From NCBI GenBank assembly GCA_018350325.1, contig JAEVLN010000049.1:1-64000 (forward strand): 64,000 nucleotides of DNA, in the 5' to 3' direction. Origin of the DNA: Globodera rostochiensis (taxonomy: Eukaryota; Nematoda; Chromadorea; Rhabditida; Heteroderidae). Positions 31,401 through 41,500 of the stretch are shown here, one piece after another; the first letter of the stretch is position 1, and every line of letters starts with the position of its first letter. A model generated the notes under the pieces. That model did no database searches. It saw nothing but the letters and a program-made list of their open reading frames with translations, and was not told the origin of the DNA. Both the position numbers and the translations under genes were made by a program.

Positions 31401-34400
31401 CGTAAATGCCGGCTTTGGGATACTCGAAATGCCGGCTTTGGGATACTCGAGAATGCCGTTTTAGCTTTGGGGGATACTCGTAAATGCCGGCTTTGGGATA
31501 CTCTAGAATGCCGGCTTTGGGATACTCGAGAATGCCGTTTTAGCTTTGGAGGATACTCGTAAATGCCGGCTTTGGGATACTCTAGAATGCCGGCTTTGGG
31601 ATACTCGAGAATGCCGTTTTAGCTTTGGAGGATACTCGTAAATGCCGGCTTTGGGATACTCTAGAATGCCGGCTTTGGGATACTCTAGAATGCCGGCATT
31701 TGTTGGTGCCTAATTTACAATGAACACTTTTCAGTCGGTGCAGAAATACGAACATTTAATGTGCGACCGATGGACAATAAAATAATTACGAGCTCTAATG
31801 AGAAAAAAAATGACACATTCCTAATTGACTTTAACACTTTTGGCGAAAAGTTGGAAGCCCAAAAGGCCTACGAATTTATCATCACCGTGTACGCAACGAA
31901 ATTCACGTTCAAGCTAAACGACGTTCTTTCTTTGTACTTCCCTCATAATTTGCCCATTTGGGCCACAAATTTTATAGCGGTGAGTGCCTAATAAAATTAG
32001 GTACTTTCGCATTTTGCGACCCCCTCCCCAAATTGGGATTCGTTAGGCTTAGGCCTAAGCCACCCTAGCTTGGGATTCGTTAGGCTTAGGCCTAAGCCAC
32101 CCTGGCTTGGGATTCGTTAGGCTTAGGCCTAAGCCACACTGGCTTGGGATTCGTTAGGCTTGCCTAAGCCACCCTGGCTTGGGATTCGTTAGGCTTAGGC
32201 CTAAGCCACACTGGCTTGGGATTCGTTAGGCTTAGGCCTAAGCCACCCTAGCTTGGGATTCGTTAGGCTTGCCTAAGCCACCCTGGCTTGGGATTCGTTA
32301 GGCTTAGGGCTAAGCCACCCTGGCTTGGGATTCGTTAGGCTTGCCTAAGCCACCCTGGCTTGGGATTCGTTAGGCTTAGGGCTAAGCCACCCTGGCTTGG
32401 GATTCGTTAGGCTTAGGCCTAAGCCACCCTGGCTTGGGATTCGTTAGGATTAGGCCTAAGCCACCCTGGCTTGGGATTCGTTAGGCTTAGGCCTAAGCCA
32501 CCCTGGCTTGGGATTCGTTAGGCTTAGGGCTAAGCCACCCTGGCTTGGGATTCGTTAGGCTTAGGCCTAAGCCACCCTGGCTTGGGATTCGTTAGGCTTA
32601 GGCCTAAGCCACCCTGGCTTGGGATTCGTTAGGCTTAGGGCTAAGCCACCCTGGCTTGGGATTCGTTAGGCTTAGGCCTAAGCCACCCGGCTTGGGATTC
32701 GTTAGGCTTAGGCCTAAGCCACCCGGCTTGGGATTCGTTAGGCTTAGGCCTAAGCCACCCTGGCTTGGGATTCGTTAGGCTTAGGCCTAAGCCACCCTAG
32801 CTTGGGATTCGTTAGGCTTAGGCCTAAGCCACCCTGGCTTGGGATTCGTTAGGCTTAGGCCTAAGCCACACTGGCTTGGGATTCGTTAGGCTTAGGCCTA
32901 AGCCACACTGGCTTGGGATTCGTTAGGCTTAGGCCTAAGCCACCCTGGCTTGGGCTTGAAAACCCCATATATATATATGATGTTTTCAGCAAATTTGGGG
33001 AGGGGGTCGCAAAATGCGAAAGTACCTAAAATTATTCAAAAAATGATGGCATTTGCCAAAGACTATTATTATTTATTTAGGTCGAGGGAAACGTCACTTT
33101 GCTAGCAAAGCCCTATGTTATTGCGCCACCGAAAGTGAGTAAAATTCCATTTTTTTGTTTGAAAACATTTTTTTTTAAATTTTGGAAACAAATAAAAAAT
33201 TTGATTTATCGTTCAAGAACTAATTTTTAATTTCAAATGACAATAAATACATTTTAGAAGGCCAGCACTGACGAATTGTCGTCCGATTTCGCCATAAAAC
33301 TCAAAACTCTTCTCGATTACAACGACAAAATTCAACTGAAGTTGACGTCTGGAAGCAAAATCTTTCAGATTCTGTTGCTACATGACGGGTTGAAATCGAA
33401 CAAAAAAAGTCGGTGGTTTTGTGTCTTTGGTTAATTTATTTTAAAGAATAAGTCCAAAAAAGTTTTAAACAAAAAGTTATCGGAGCTAATTTGGAATTTT
33501 CAATTTTGGATTAAGAAAAAATTATTTTGAATTTTCCGGATTCCCGGAGCTTTTTGGGTTCAGGGATTGCATATTTTTTGGCTGTGTACAGAATTCCGAT
33601 TTCATATTTTTTGGCATTCTGTCTTACCCATGACAAATGGTCAAGCAAAAGATGGCAAAAACCGGGATCGGGATTTTGGGAAAAAGCGGGATCGGGATTT
33701 TGGGAAAAAGCGGGATCGGGATTTTGGGAAAAACCTGGATCGGGATTTTGGGAAAAAGCGGAATCGGGATTAAAACCGGCATCGGGATTTTGGGAAAACC
33801 CGGGATCGGGATTGAGAAAATTAATAAACCGGGACTGTAGTTGGTATGCCGAACGCAAATTACCGCGGTAATGCCATACAGTGCCGAACACTAATCTTAA
33901 TCGAAAGCTACAACATTTAGTTGGTTTTGTTGTGCTGCAGATGATCTTCAGCTTTGAGGGAGGCAACTGCCAGCTAATTTGTAACTTCACTGAGGTTCAA
34001 TTGGATTACAAATTGTTTAAAATTTGTAACAAAAAAGTAAAAATGCCATTGTTTAACAACGCGTTTGTAATGGCATTTTTTGGAAAAGAATTTTTTGCCT
34101 GACCTGACACTAAGCAAATCTCCAATTTCAACAATTATTTTTCAGGAACACCAAAGCATTATCAGTCCAGTTCCTGGCCGACTCAACAAATATGGCCAAG
34201 AATTCTACATGGAAATCACGGCCTTGGATGGAAATTTTAATATTCAAATTGAAGAAGTGGGCTTGAACCATTCGTGCCCTTCTCCAAAAAGCAAGGGCAA
34301 TGCTGCCTTCTACCCGCCGTCGGCCGTTGATTATATCCGGGTAAAGTTTTGGCCAAATTTTGCTTACTGTCCGCAAATGGTTGCGCACGAAATTCGATGG

Positions 34401-36273
34401 ACCTTTCTTTGCCGACGAATTGTCCGTCGGCGGTGAAATGTCCGGCGACGAATTGCCCAACCGACGGTGAAATGTCCGGCGACGAAATGTCCGCCGGCGG
34501 TGAAATGTTCGGCGACGAATTGCCCAACCGACGGTGAAATGTCCGGCGACGAAATGTTCGCCGGCGGTATGTCCGACGTAGAACTGTCCTCCGGCGGTGA
34601 AATGTCGGCGACGAATTGTCCACCGGCGGTGAAATGTCCGACGTAGAACTGTCCTCCGGCGGTGAAATGTCCGGCGACGAATTGTCCACCGGCGGTAAAA
34701 TGTCTCGCGACGAATTGTCCGCCGGTGGTGAAATGTCCGGCGACGAATTGCCCAACCGACGGTGAAATGTCCGGCGACGAAATGTCCGCCGGCGGTTTGG
34801 GCGACGAATTGTCCGCACGCGGTGAAATGTCCGCCGACGAATTGTCCACCGGTGGTGAAATGTCCGGCGACGAATTGTCCGCACGCGGTGAAATGTCCGC
34901 CGACGAATTGTCCGCCGGCGATGAAATGTCCGGCGACGAATTGTCCGTCGGCGGTGAAATGTCGGCGACGAATTGTCCGTCGGCGGTGAAATGTCCGGCG
35001 ACGAATTTTCCGCCGGCGGTGAACTGTCCATATTTACGCCTTTATTTAATGTTAACTGATTGCGATCAAATAATTTTCAGTTCCAAAGCCATGTGAAAGT
35101 GCATGCGATGAATGTAACGCATCCACCAGCGTACGAGCAAAGAAACATGAAGCAAATCAATGACACGAGTGACTTGATGAAAGCCGGCGATCTGATCACT
35201 GTGAAATTGGCCATCAAGACATTGAAGGACAGCGCCAGTGTGGCCATTAACTTCTTCCACGAGGCGCTGCAATTTCACGCAATAAGTGGGTGATATGATC
35301 TGATTTGATCGGGAACCAAAGTATACAAAATTGATCACGGATCTGATTCAATTGATCACTGTTCGGAGGATCAAAGGTTTCTTCAGTGCTCTGATTCGAT
35401 TGATCACTGCTCGGGGTTCTGAAAAACCAAAACTAATGTGATCAGTGATCTGATTCGATTGATCACTGCTCGGGGGATCTAAAATATATTTAGTGATCGG
35501 ATTCGATTGATCACTGCTCGGGGGATCTAAAATATATTTAGTGATCGGATTCGATTGATCACTACTTGTAGGATCTGGAAGCTGAATCCCAACACCCAAA
35601 AAAATTAAAAAATTTTTTTGAGGAAACAATTCTCTATGAAAAAAACTTCTAGAAATCGAACTTTAATTCAACCCCCGTGCTTTCCACTACAAAAATTCGC
35701 TTTTTGAATATTTCTAAATCGGTTTTTTTTTAAATCTTATTTTCTCAAATCTAAAAATTTTGTAATTTTAAACTTATTTTTTAAAGTTGGAAATACGGTG
35801 ATGAAAGTGATGCTTAATGAGGATGCGATCTATTTCAGCAGTTCAAAGGTTTTTATAATTTTTGATTTACAATTTAAAAAACTTTTTCTTTAGCCGCTCA
35901 TCAACAACTCCACCAACGAACAAAAATATGCCAATGGAAGGCTGGACAAGAAATTGAAGAAGTTGGAAATCCGCGTCGGCGTCACGGACGACGGGTTCAA
36001 TGTGACGTTGACGTGGAACAACGCCAGCAGCACTATGTACACTTACAATGACGGGCTCCCAGAATGGGCAGTCCAATACATTACAGTAAGAATGTTTTAT
36101 TTTTCAAATTTAGAAAGATGCCAAAATTTGAATATTTAAATTTATAGTTGGAGCACAACAATGTCACGTTGTCCAAACCTCCGAAAATATTCTGCGTCCC
36201 GGAAAAGCGCTGCATGGCACCGATGAATAGAACGGAACAATATAATATTGAAAAAGATTCCATTTGGATCTAA
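28409..36273 (+). CDS. Gene A: secreted protein with four galectin-like domains (20 exons)
   Basis: Exons I can splice: 28409-28494, 28541-28678, 28728-28839, 28891-29018, 29205-29287, 29330-29508, 29557-29761, 29916-29983, 30037-30222, 30544-30615, 31113-31269, 31735-31979, 33081-33134, 33258-33408, 33921-33994, 34146-34340, 35081-35285, 35787-35848, 35894-36085, 36148-36273. The sum is 2,718 nt in one frame (905 aa). Residues 1-22 are a signal peptide (cleavage near AQA|QE). Residues 23-242 are a Cys-containing region of unknown family. Four galectin-like units follow at about 243-419, 420-571, 572-711 and 712-905. Each ends in the galectin C-terminal pattern, e.g. FPHNLPIWATNF..VEGNVTL. 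Sugar-binding residues are only partly kept (FNVRP in unit 2; no W-x-x-E-x-R), so glycan binding is uncertain. AATAAA at 36331. Confidence 0.85.
29036..29172. repeat. Two ~48-bp direct repeats in gene A intron 4
   Basis: ACCAACCCTGTACAGTATCC...TATACGGTA and GCCAACCCTATACAGTACCC...TTTACGGTA lie about 95 bp apart. This makes intron 4 much longer than the ~41-nt counterparts in genes B and C. Confidence 0.6.
31270..31700. repeat. GATACTCGAGAATGCCG minisatellite, gene A intron 11
   Basis: Units of about 25-33 bp, GGATACTC(G/T)AGAATGCC plus TTTTAGCTTTGG(A/G), in roughly 15 copies. The same sequence family fills intron 11 of gene B at much greater length and of gene C at shorter length. Confidence 0.9.
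32000..33026. mobile_element. MITE with 35-bp inverted ends and 8-bp TSD in gene A intron 12
   Basis: Ends GGTACTTTCGCATTTTGCGA... (32000-32034) and its reverse complement (32992-33026) are identical over 35 bp. Flanks are TAAAATTA at 31992-31999 and 33027-33034. Gene C at the same intron position has TAAAATTA once (56912-56919), which is the empty site. An 8-bp duplication suggests a hAT-like mover. No coding capacity. Confidence 0.92.
32035..32953. repeat. 37-bp minisatellite with TTAGGC palindrome inside the MITE
   Basis: About 25 units of CTTGGGATTCGTTAGGCTTAGG plus CCTAAGCCACCCTGG, each carrying TTAGGC twice followed by its reverse complement. Variants (TTAGGGCTAAGCC, TTGCCTAAGCC, GGATTAGG) are scattered among units. 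A single decayed unit occurs at 51408-51460. Confidence 0.95.
33655..33830. repeat. GGGATCGGGATTTTGGGAAAAAGC minisatellite, gene A intron 14
   Basis: About seven units of 24 bp with small variants, within the intron between exons 14 and 15. Apparent open frames follow from the unit being a multiple of three. Confidence 0.9.
34415..35030. repeat. 33-bp minisatellite, gene A intron 16
   Basis: About 18-19 units of GACGAATTGTCCGCCGGCGG followed by TGAAATGTCCGGC. One or two degenerate units stand at the same intron position in gene B (45722-45768) and gene C (58493-58540), showing expansion from a shared seed. It produces artefactual long frames on both strands. Confidence 0.92.
35335..35580. 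repeat. TTGATCACTGCTCGGGGGATC minisatellite, gene A intron 17
   Basis: About five irregular units of 45-60 bp with GATTCGATTGATCACTGCTC and GGGGATCTAAAATATATTTA. Intron 17 of genes B and C has related GATCTGA/GATCAATGTTC words without a regular array. Confidence 0.8.
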
Positions 36274-36339
36274 ATTTGGCATTGATTGATTTCTTTGGCA
36301 CTTTGTCAGCCATTTATTAAACTTGATTTGAATAAATTC

Positions 36340-37440
36340 ATTAACATTTGGAACATTAATCAAAACGCCAAAATCAAATTTTAAAAAAATTAAATGAAAC
36401 CCGGGGGTTTCTGACAGCCAGCCCATGGCTCTCAGATCACCTTCGAGAAAAAATGGCAAACGGCTTCTAAGTAGAGACCGGAAAGTTGAACCCAAACAAA
36501 AGTTGGTCAAAACTTTTGGGCTTCTTTTGGGTTTTGGTTTTTTTGGGTTTTACTCCAAGTTGGCCCAAAACCTAAAACCAAAAAACTATTGGTCCAATTT
36601 TTTGTACAAAACATCCCAAAAAAATTTTTGGTTTCGGGTTTTGAGTCCGGTCTCTACTTCTAAAAGGCATTGTAATAGCATTAAGGGGTCCGAAAAATGG
36701 CATTGTGTAATGGCATCCGTATTTGAATTTCCTTCATTTTCTTTTTTTTTGGTACGGACTGCAGTTAATTTCTTATATTCAATTGAAGAGTCCACGCCGG
36801 AAATTATTTAGAATTTTCTTTTTATCTTTTTTGTTAAGGAATATTTTAAACACATTTTTGTTTGAGAATAAAAAAACGGTAATTTTTGAAGCTTTTAGAA
36901 TGGCGGCGCTGCCGGGACAAAATTTTTTTGGAAGATTTAACGTTTATTTGTTTAGAAAATTGAACGGTTTTCCCCAAAGTTCGCACGCTCTTTTGAAAAA
37001 AAATATGCCCGAGCCTATATTTATTTTAAAACACTCAAGACCAAAATTTTTTCTAAGAATTTAAAAATTTTTAAAAATTTTTGTAATGCAAACGAGACTT
37101 TTTTTTAACTTCTACAACAGCAATAATTGTAGTATGACTTTTATTTTTAATAACAAGATCTGCCCTCATACAATTTTTTCCTTCTTTTTTTTTTGTTTCT
37201 TCTTTAGAAACTCAAATTTTCAAAAAATAATGGCATTTGCCAAATTTGAATCATTAAATTTTCGAACACAACAAATGTCACACGCTGACTGATAATTTTA
37301 CCATAATAAAAACACATTTTTAAGCCATTATTGTTTTACGCTCATTTTTTAGCACCCATTTTTGCGGGTTTTGGGCCTATTTTAGCATTTTTCTCACCTC
37401 TTTTAGGCGTCAACTTATTTTTTGCATAGAATTGGGTCAC
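36340..37440. other. Intergenic between genes A and B, nothing recognised
   Basis: T-rich and low complexity, including GGGTTTTGGTTTTTTTGGG-type words at 36500-36640. Hydrophobic T-rich frames are not supported as genes. Confidence 0.6.
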
Positions 37441-37461
37441 AATTTTGAGTTTTATTCATGA

Positions 37462-37465
37462 GCTC

Positions 37466-37520
<55 letters not shown>

Positions 37521-37535
37521 ATCCACCCGGGAGCG
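37462..37535 (+). tRNA. tRNA-Asn (anticodon GTT), second copy
   Basis: Identical over all 74 nt to 26922-26995. The downstream flank (GGGGAATTTTTTTT... ATATCTTTTTTTGATCAGTA) is also shared, so the tRNA was duplicated with its surroundings, probably together with the neighbouring gene. Confidence 0.95.
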
Positions 37536-37649
37536 GGGAATTTTTTTTTGTTTTTTAAAGAAAAAATATCTTTTTTTGATCAGTATCATAAGTTATAATA
37601 CAATAACATGAATTTTTTTGATTTTATAATGTCTATAAAAAAATTTATG

Positions 37650-38174
37650 GCTTTGAGCAATTGGCAAAATTTCAATTTTTGATTTTTAATTCGAAGTCGG
37701 CAAAATTTTTGAAATTTTTGCGACATTTTCTTAACAAATTTTGCAAATTTCCGGCGGCGCCGTCAGACATTTGCCCTCTTTTAATGGCAAATGCCATTAT
37801 GTTGAAAATTTGCCATTTTTCCACACTTGCCATTATTTTGTCATTTCTTGAAACTTTGGGGAAAATTCTCATTTTTTGAGGGAAAATGAAGATTTCCCGA
37901 ACTCAAAAAACAATTGGTTTTTTGATATTTGTTAAGAAAAATTGCTATTACAATGCTACCAATCCTTATAAACTAGGAGAAAACATCCAATCTGGCTAAA
38001 TCCAGATCCTGGTCCGCAAAATGCACCAGGATCAGTAAATCCTGAAAACAGGATTTTTAATCCTGATCCATCCTGGTCATTTCAAAAACAAAATCCTGAT
38101 CTTGAACCGGGTTTTTTTGAAAATCCGGGTCCTAATCTTTAGCGTCATTCATTGATCAGTAGTTGAAGCCTACA
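37650..38174. other. Intergenic with CAGGATTT-rich repeat
   Basis: The right half (37990-38150) corresponds to 27860-28010 upstream of gene A. The rest is AT-rich with nothing recognised. Confidence 0.55.
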
Positions 38175-38569
38175 AATCACTTTACCGTAGCGTTTATTTA
38201 TAATTACCTAATTATAAAATAATAATTAATTAATATTGTTGAATGAATCATCGACCATCTCGCTCAATTGGCCATCGGTGGGGGAACATATCGTTTTTGT
38301 GATTCCAATTACCATAAATCTGTGAACAATTTCATAAAAAATGAATTTGCATCAAAATTATTTTTTCCCCACACTGAAATCACCCATTCGTTCGTTCATT
38401 CATTCATCCAATGCGCCATTTGGACGGATTGAGCACTTCGATTTAGTCGTTTAGTGATTCATTTTTATTTAAAATATAAAAATTCAAAAGGAATTTAATG
38501 TGAGAATTTATTTATTCAAATTCAAAATTTAATTTACCCAGCAAATTGGTTGCTAAAACAAATTTTGCT
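38175..38569 (+). promoter_or_regulatory. Conserved upstream block, gene B
   Basis: Counterpart of 28033-28408 and 52561-52928: TTTACCGTAGCGTTTATTTA, GAATCATCGACCATCTCGCT, CATCGGTGGGGGAACATATC, CACACTGAAATCACCCATTC. The family start codon (ATGGTT) is TTGGTT here, so translation probably begins at the next in-frame ATG (38570). Confidence 0.45.
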
Positions 38570-41500
38570 ATGATTATTTTCTGCTTTTGGATGTGTTTCC
38601 ATGCCGCGCAAGCGCAACAGGAAACAAACCCGTAAGGGATTTTTATTTATATTTTTAATATAAATTTCTTATTTTTTAATAGGACTCGATTGACCGGACT
38701 TGGTAAGAACTGTTCCACGATCCCCGTCGATCTGCTGGACCAATGCTTGCCGCATGAGGAATCGAAAACGTTCGGAATCGAATTTCGCCTCCCGCCAACG
38801 GGCGGAAGTTGTGCCGATGGGTTCGATCGAAAATGACCTAAAAAAATCGAAAATTCAAAAAAATTGCTTAGCCTGATCATCTGCTATCTCGGCTCGCTGG
38901 CAACCCGGGCATTGGACAACTCGCACAGCATGAATGGCTTGACAGTCAACTCCAAGCTGTTCAACGTGAACAACGCCGTCAATGTATAGAGTCTGGAGCT
39001 TTAGATAAATTTAGAATTTTCAAAAGATTTTACAGAATTCTTTGGGCAAGTACTGCGCGGGCTTAAACGTTTCATGGCACGGCATCAAAGTCAACACTGA
39101 GAAATCGAATGGCAAAAACATCATCAAGCTGAGCACATCGCTTCTCGAACTTGGGGATGAGGAAAGGTAAAAACTCCGAGAATCTTGAATTAAAGGCTTC
39201 TATTCAGCTTCGAAATTGACGCCCAACGCCAATTCGTCATTCATTTTGGCAATGAAAATGACTTTTTTGCCTATGTAACGGCCGATGGAGGTGATTTTCT
39301 TATAATTAAAAAAGAATCCTTTTGATTTTTAATTTTTAGGAGAACCCTTTGAAATTGCGGGCGACAAAGCTAAACGGGAAGCATTCACCGAATTGGCCCC
39401 AAAGGGTGCGTATCTGAAGGATTTCGTCGGATTTTGGTCTTTGGGCCTGGACATGTTGCCGTGGATGGACCACGAAGTGGAGCTGTTCATCAACCGTTCC
39501 TGCAGCTGTTCCATGGAAGCTTGGGTAGATTTTGATTAAGCCTGATCAGATGCTAATTTGTAAACAAAAAAGTTTATCCGCCCGACCGATCGAGTACCAA
39601 ATGACCCGAAAGAGCCATCAACCGGAATCGGAGGACCAAAAACAAAATGCATCGGCAACACAGCCATGGAAGTGCCATTGAACAACAGTTTGAAAGCTAA
39701 CCAACTGATCCGGATCCAAATGCTAATCGATGGAAATGCTCTCGATAATAACATTAGCATTGAGCTTCTGGATTTGAGTAAGTAATTACGGTGCCAAAAA
39801 ACGTTGACTCACCATAAAAAAAAATGGACATACTCTTTGAATAGGTGTATTGTCGCACCCCCCCCCCCTTTTGGCTATGCCGGTGTTTTGTCTATTTATC
39901 TTTTTTGGACAATGTGTAGTATTTTCAAAACATACCATTTTGATTTGGCATTGTGTTGATCCGATTGGCATGTTGACTCGGCAAAACTTTGACAAAGTGC
40001 CGACTCTCTTGTGAGGGGGCTGGATTTAAATATAATTCAAAAATTCGCTTCGAAATTTTCTTATTTTGAATATTGGGTCAAAATATTATAAAATCTTCAC
40101 AAAATTCGAAAAATAAGGACGAAATAAGGATGGAAGCCTCAAATAAGGACAAATCTTATAAATAAGGACAAATGGCATCACTGCCTATAAGACATATTCC
40201 AACTTTGCTTTATTCTAATCTGTGTTTTGGTGAATTTTCAGGCAAAACCGCACTGATGACATTCACAATTTCGCGGAAAAATGCAACCATGCAAATGAAT
40301 GGGGTAAATAAAACATTTTGATACAAAATTTGTGGCAAAATTTTTGCTTTTAAGCCTGACCCGGTGGTAGTGAAGCGTGCGTTCCTGCCAAAAGGAATTG
40401 GCACTCGTCACGCAGACTTCATCATTGCATTGACCAACTACACCTACGGCCTCGTGATGAACAAAAATCTTTTGGGTAGAAAAGAATTTTTCCCGGAAAA
40501 TTGGTGGAACGGAATGCAATTTGAACATATGAAATTACTTCGGGTCAGTTTTTAATTGAGTTGGACGAGATCGGGATTCCGGTTTGAAAAGTCGAAATCC
40601 CGGTCTCGGTACAAAATGCTGTCCCGATCACTAATTTTGTTATGAAATCGAATTTTACCATTAAAATTCCAAAATTTTCAAGACTTACTCCAAATTCTCA
40701 TTTTCAAAAACATTTTTTCTAAATCGAACCCATACGATTATGGTTAAGCAAACGGAAGCCTAAATTTCTCGGGGTTTCGGCTTAATCTCGATAATTAGAT
40801 TAGATCATACCAGATTATTTTGTTGATCAGTGATCGGGACAGAAGGGACAAACAATTAAAAATATTCGAGAATTCAGAAATCATTAATTTTTGGGCTTTC
40901 ATTATGAACATTTAAGGTGCGCGGTCAATTTTTGCTGCTGACTGATCCGCTCGTTATGCCATTTAAAATGTTCGGTCAGCAAAATTATGTAAGTTTAAGC
41001 ATTTAAACTGTTTCAAGCATTTAACAATGTTAATTCTTTTAAAACTACAATTTTCTTTTAAAAATGTCATTTTTGATAATTATAAATATTTATTTTAGGT
41101 GCCACAGATACAACCTCCAGGCTGGAAACGCATTACCAACCTTCAAAAAGGCACAATATTCGTCTTTCGATTCAAAATTGGTCAAAGCGACAAGAACTTC
41201 AGCTTATCCTTTTTGCACAACCGAATCGATCTGCCGAAACCGGGGGATTTGAGTATGTCTATTCGGGGATATGAGATTGCCGTTCTAGCTTTGGGGGATA
41301 TTTGAGAGTGCCGGTTTCGATTTACGACAAATCCAAATCTGTATTGGCCAATAGGGATACTCGAGACTGCCGGTTTCTTACGACAAATCCAAATTTGTAT
41401 TGGCTAATTGGGATACTCGAGATTGCCGGTTTCTTACGACAAATCCAAATTTGTATTGGCTAATTGGGATACTCGAGACTGCCGGTTTCTTACGACAAAT

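Noticed and set aside
32035..32953. CRISPR-like array
   Set aside because: Units are contiguous tandem repeats with no unique spacers, in an intron of a eukaryotic gene.
32035..32953. Telomere fusion or true interstitial telomere
   Set aside because: The hexamers are in an inverted 37-bp unit and sit within 35-bp inverted ends and an 8-bp target duplication, with an empty site in the paralog; a MITE explains it better.
34237..35031. 264-residue minus-strand frame and several plus-strand frames with 11-residue repeats
   Set aside because: They read through the 33-bp minisatellite in gene A intron 16; a unit divisible by three gives open frames in several phases.
36425..37292. Several 60-130 residue frames between genes A and B
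   Set aside because: Phe/Leu/Lys-rich translations of AT-rich DNA with no domain, splice or paralog support.
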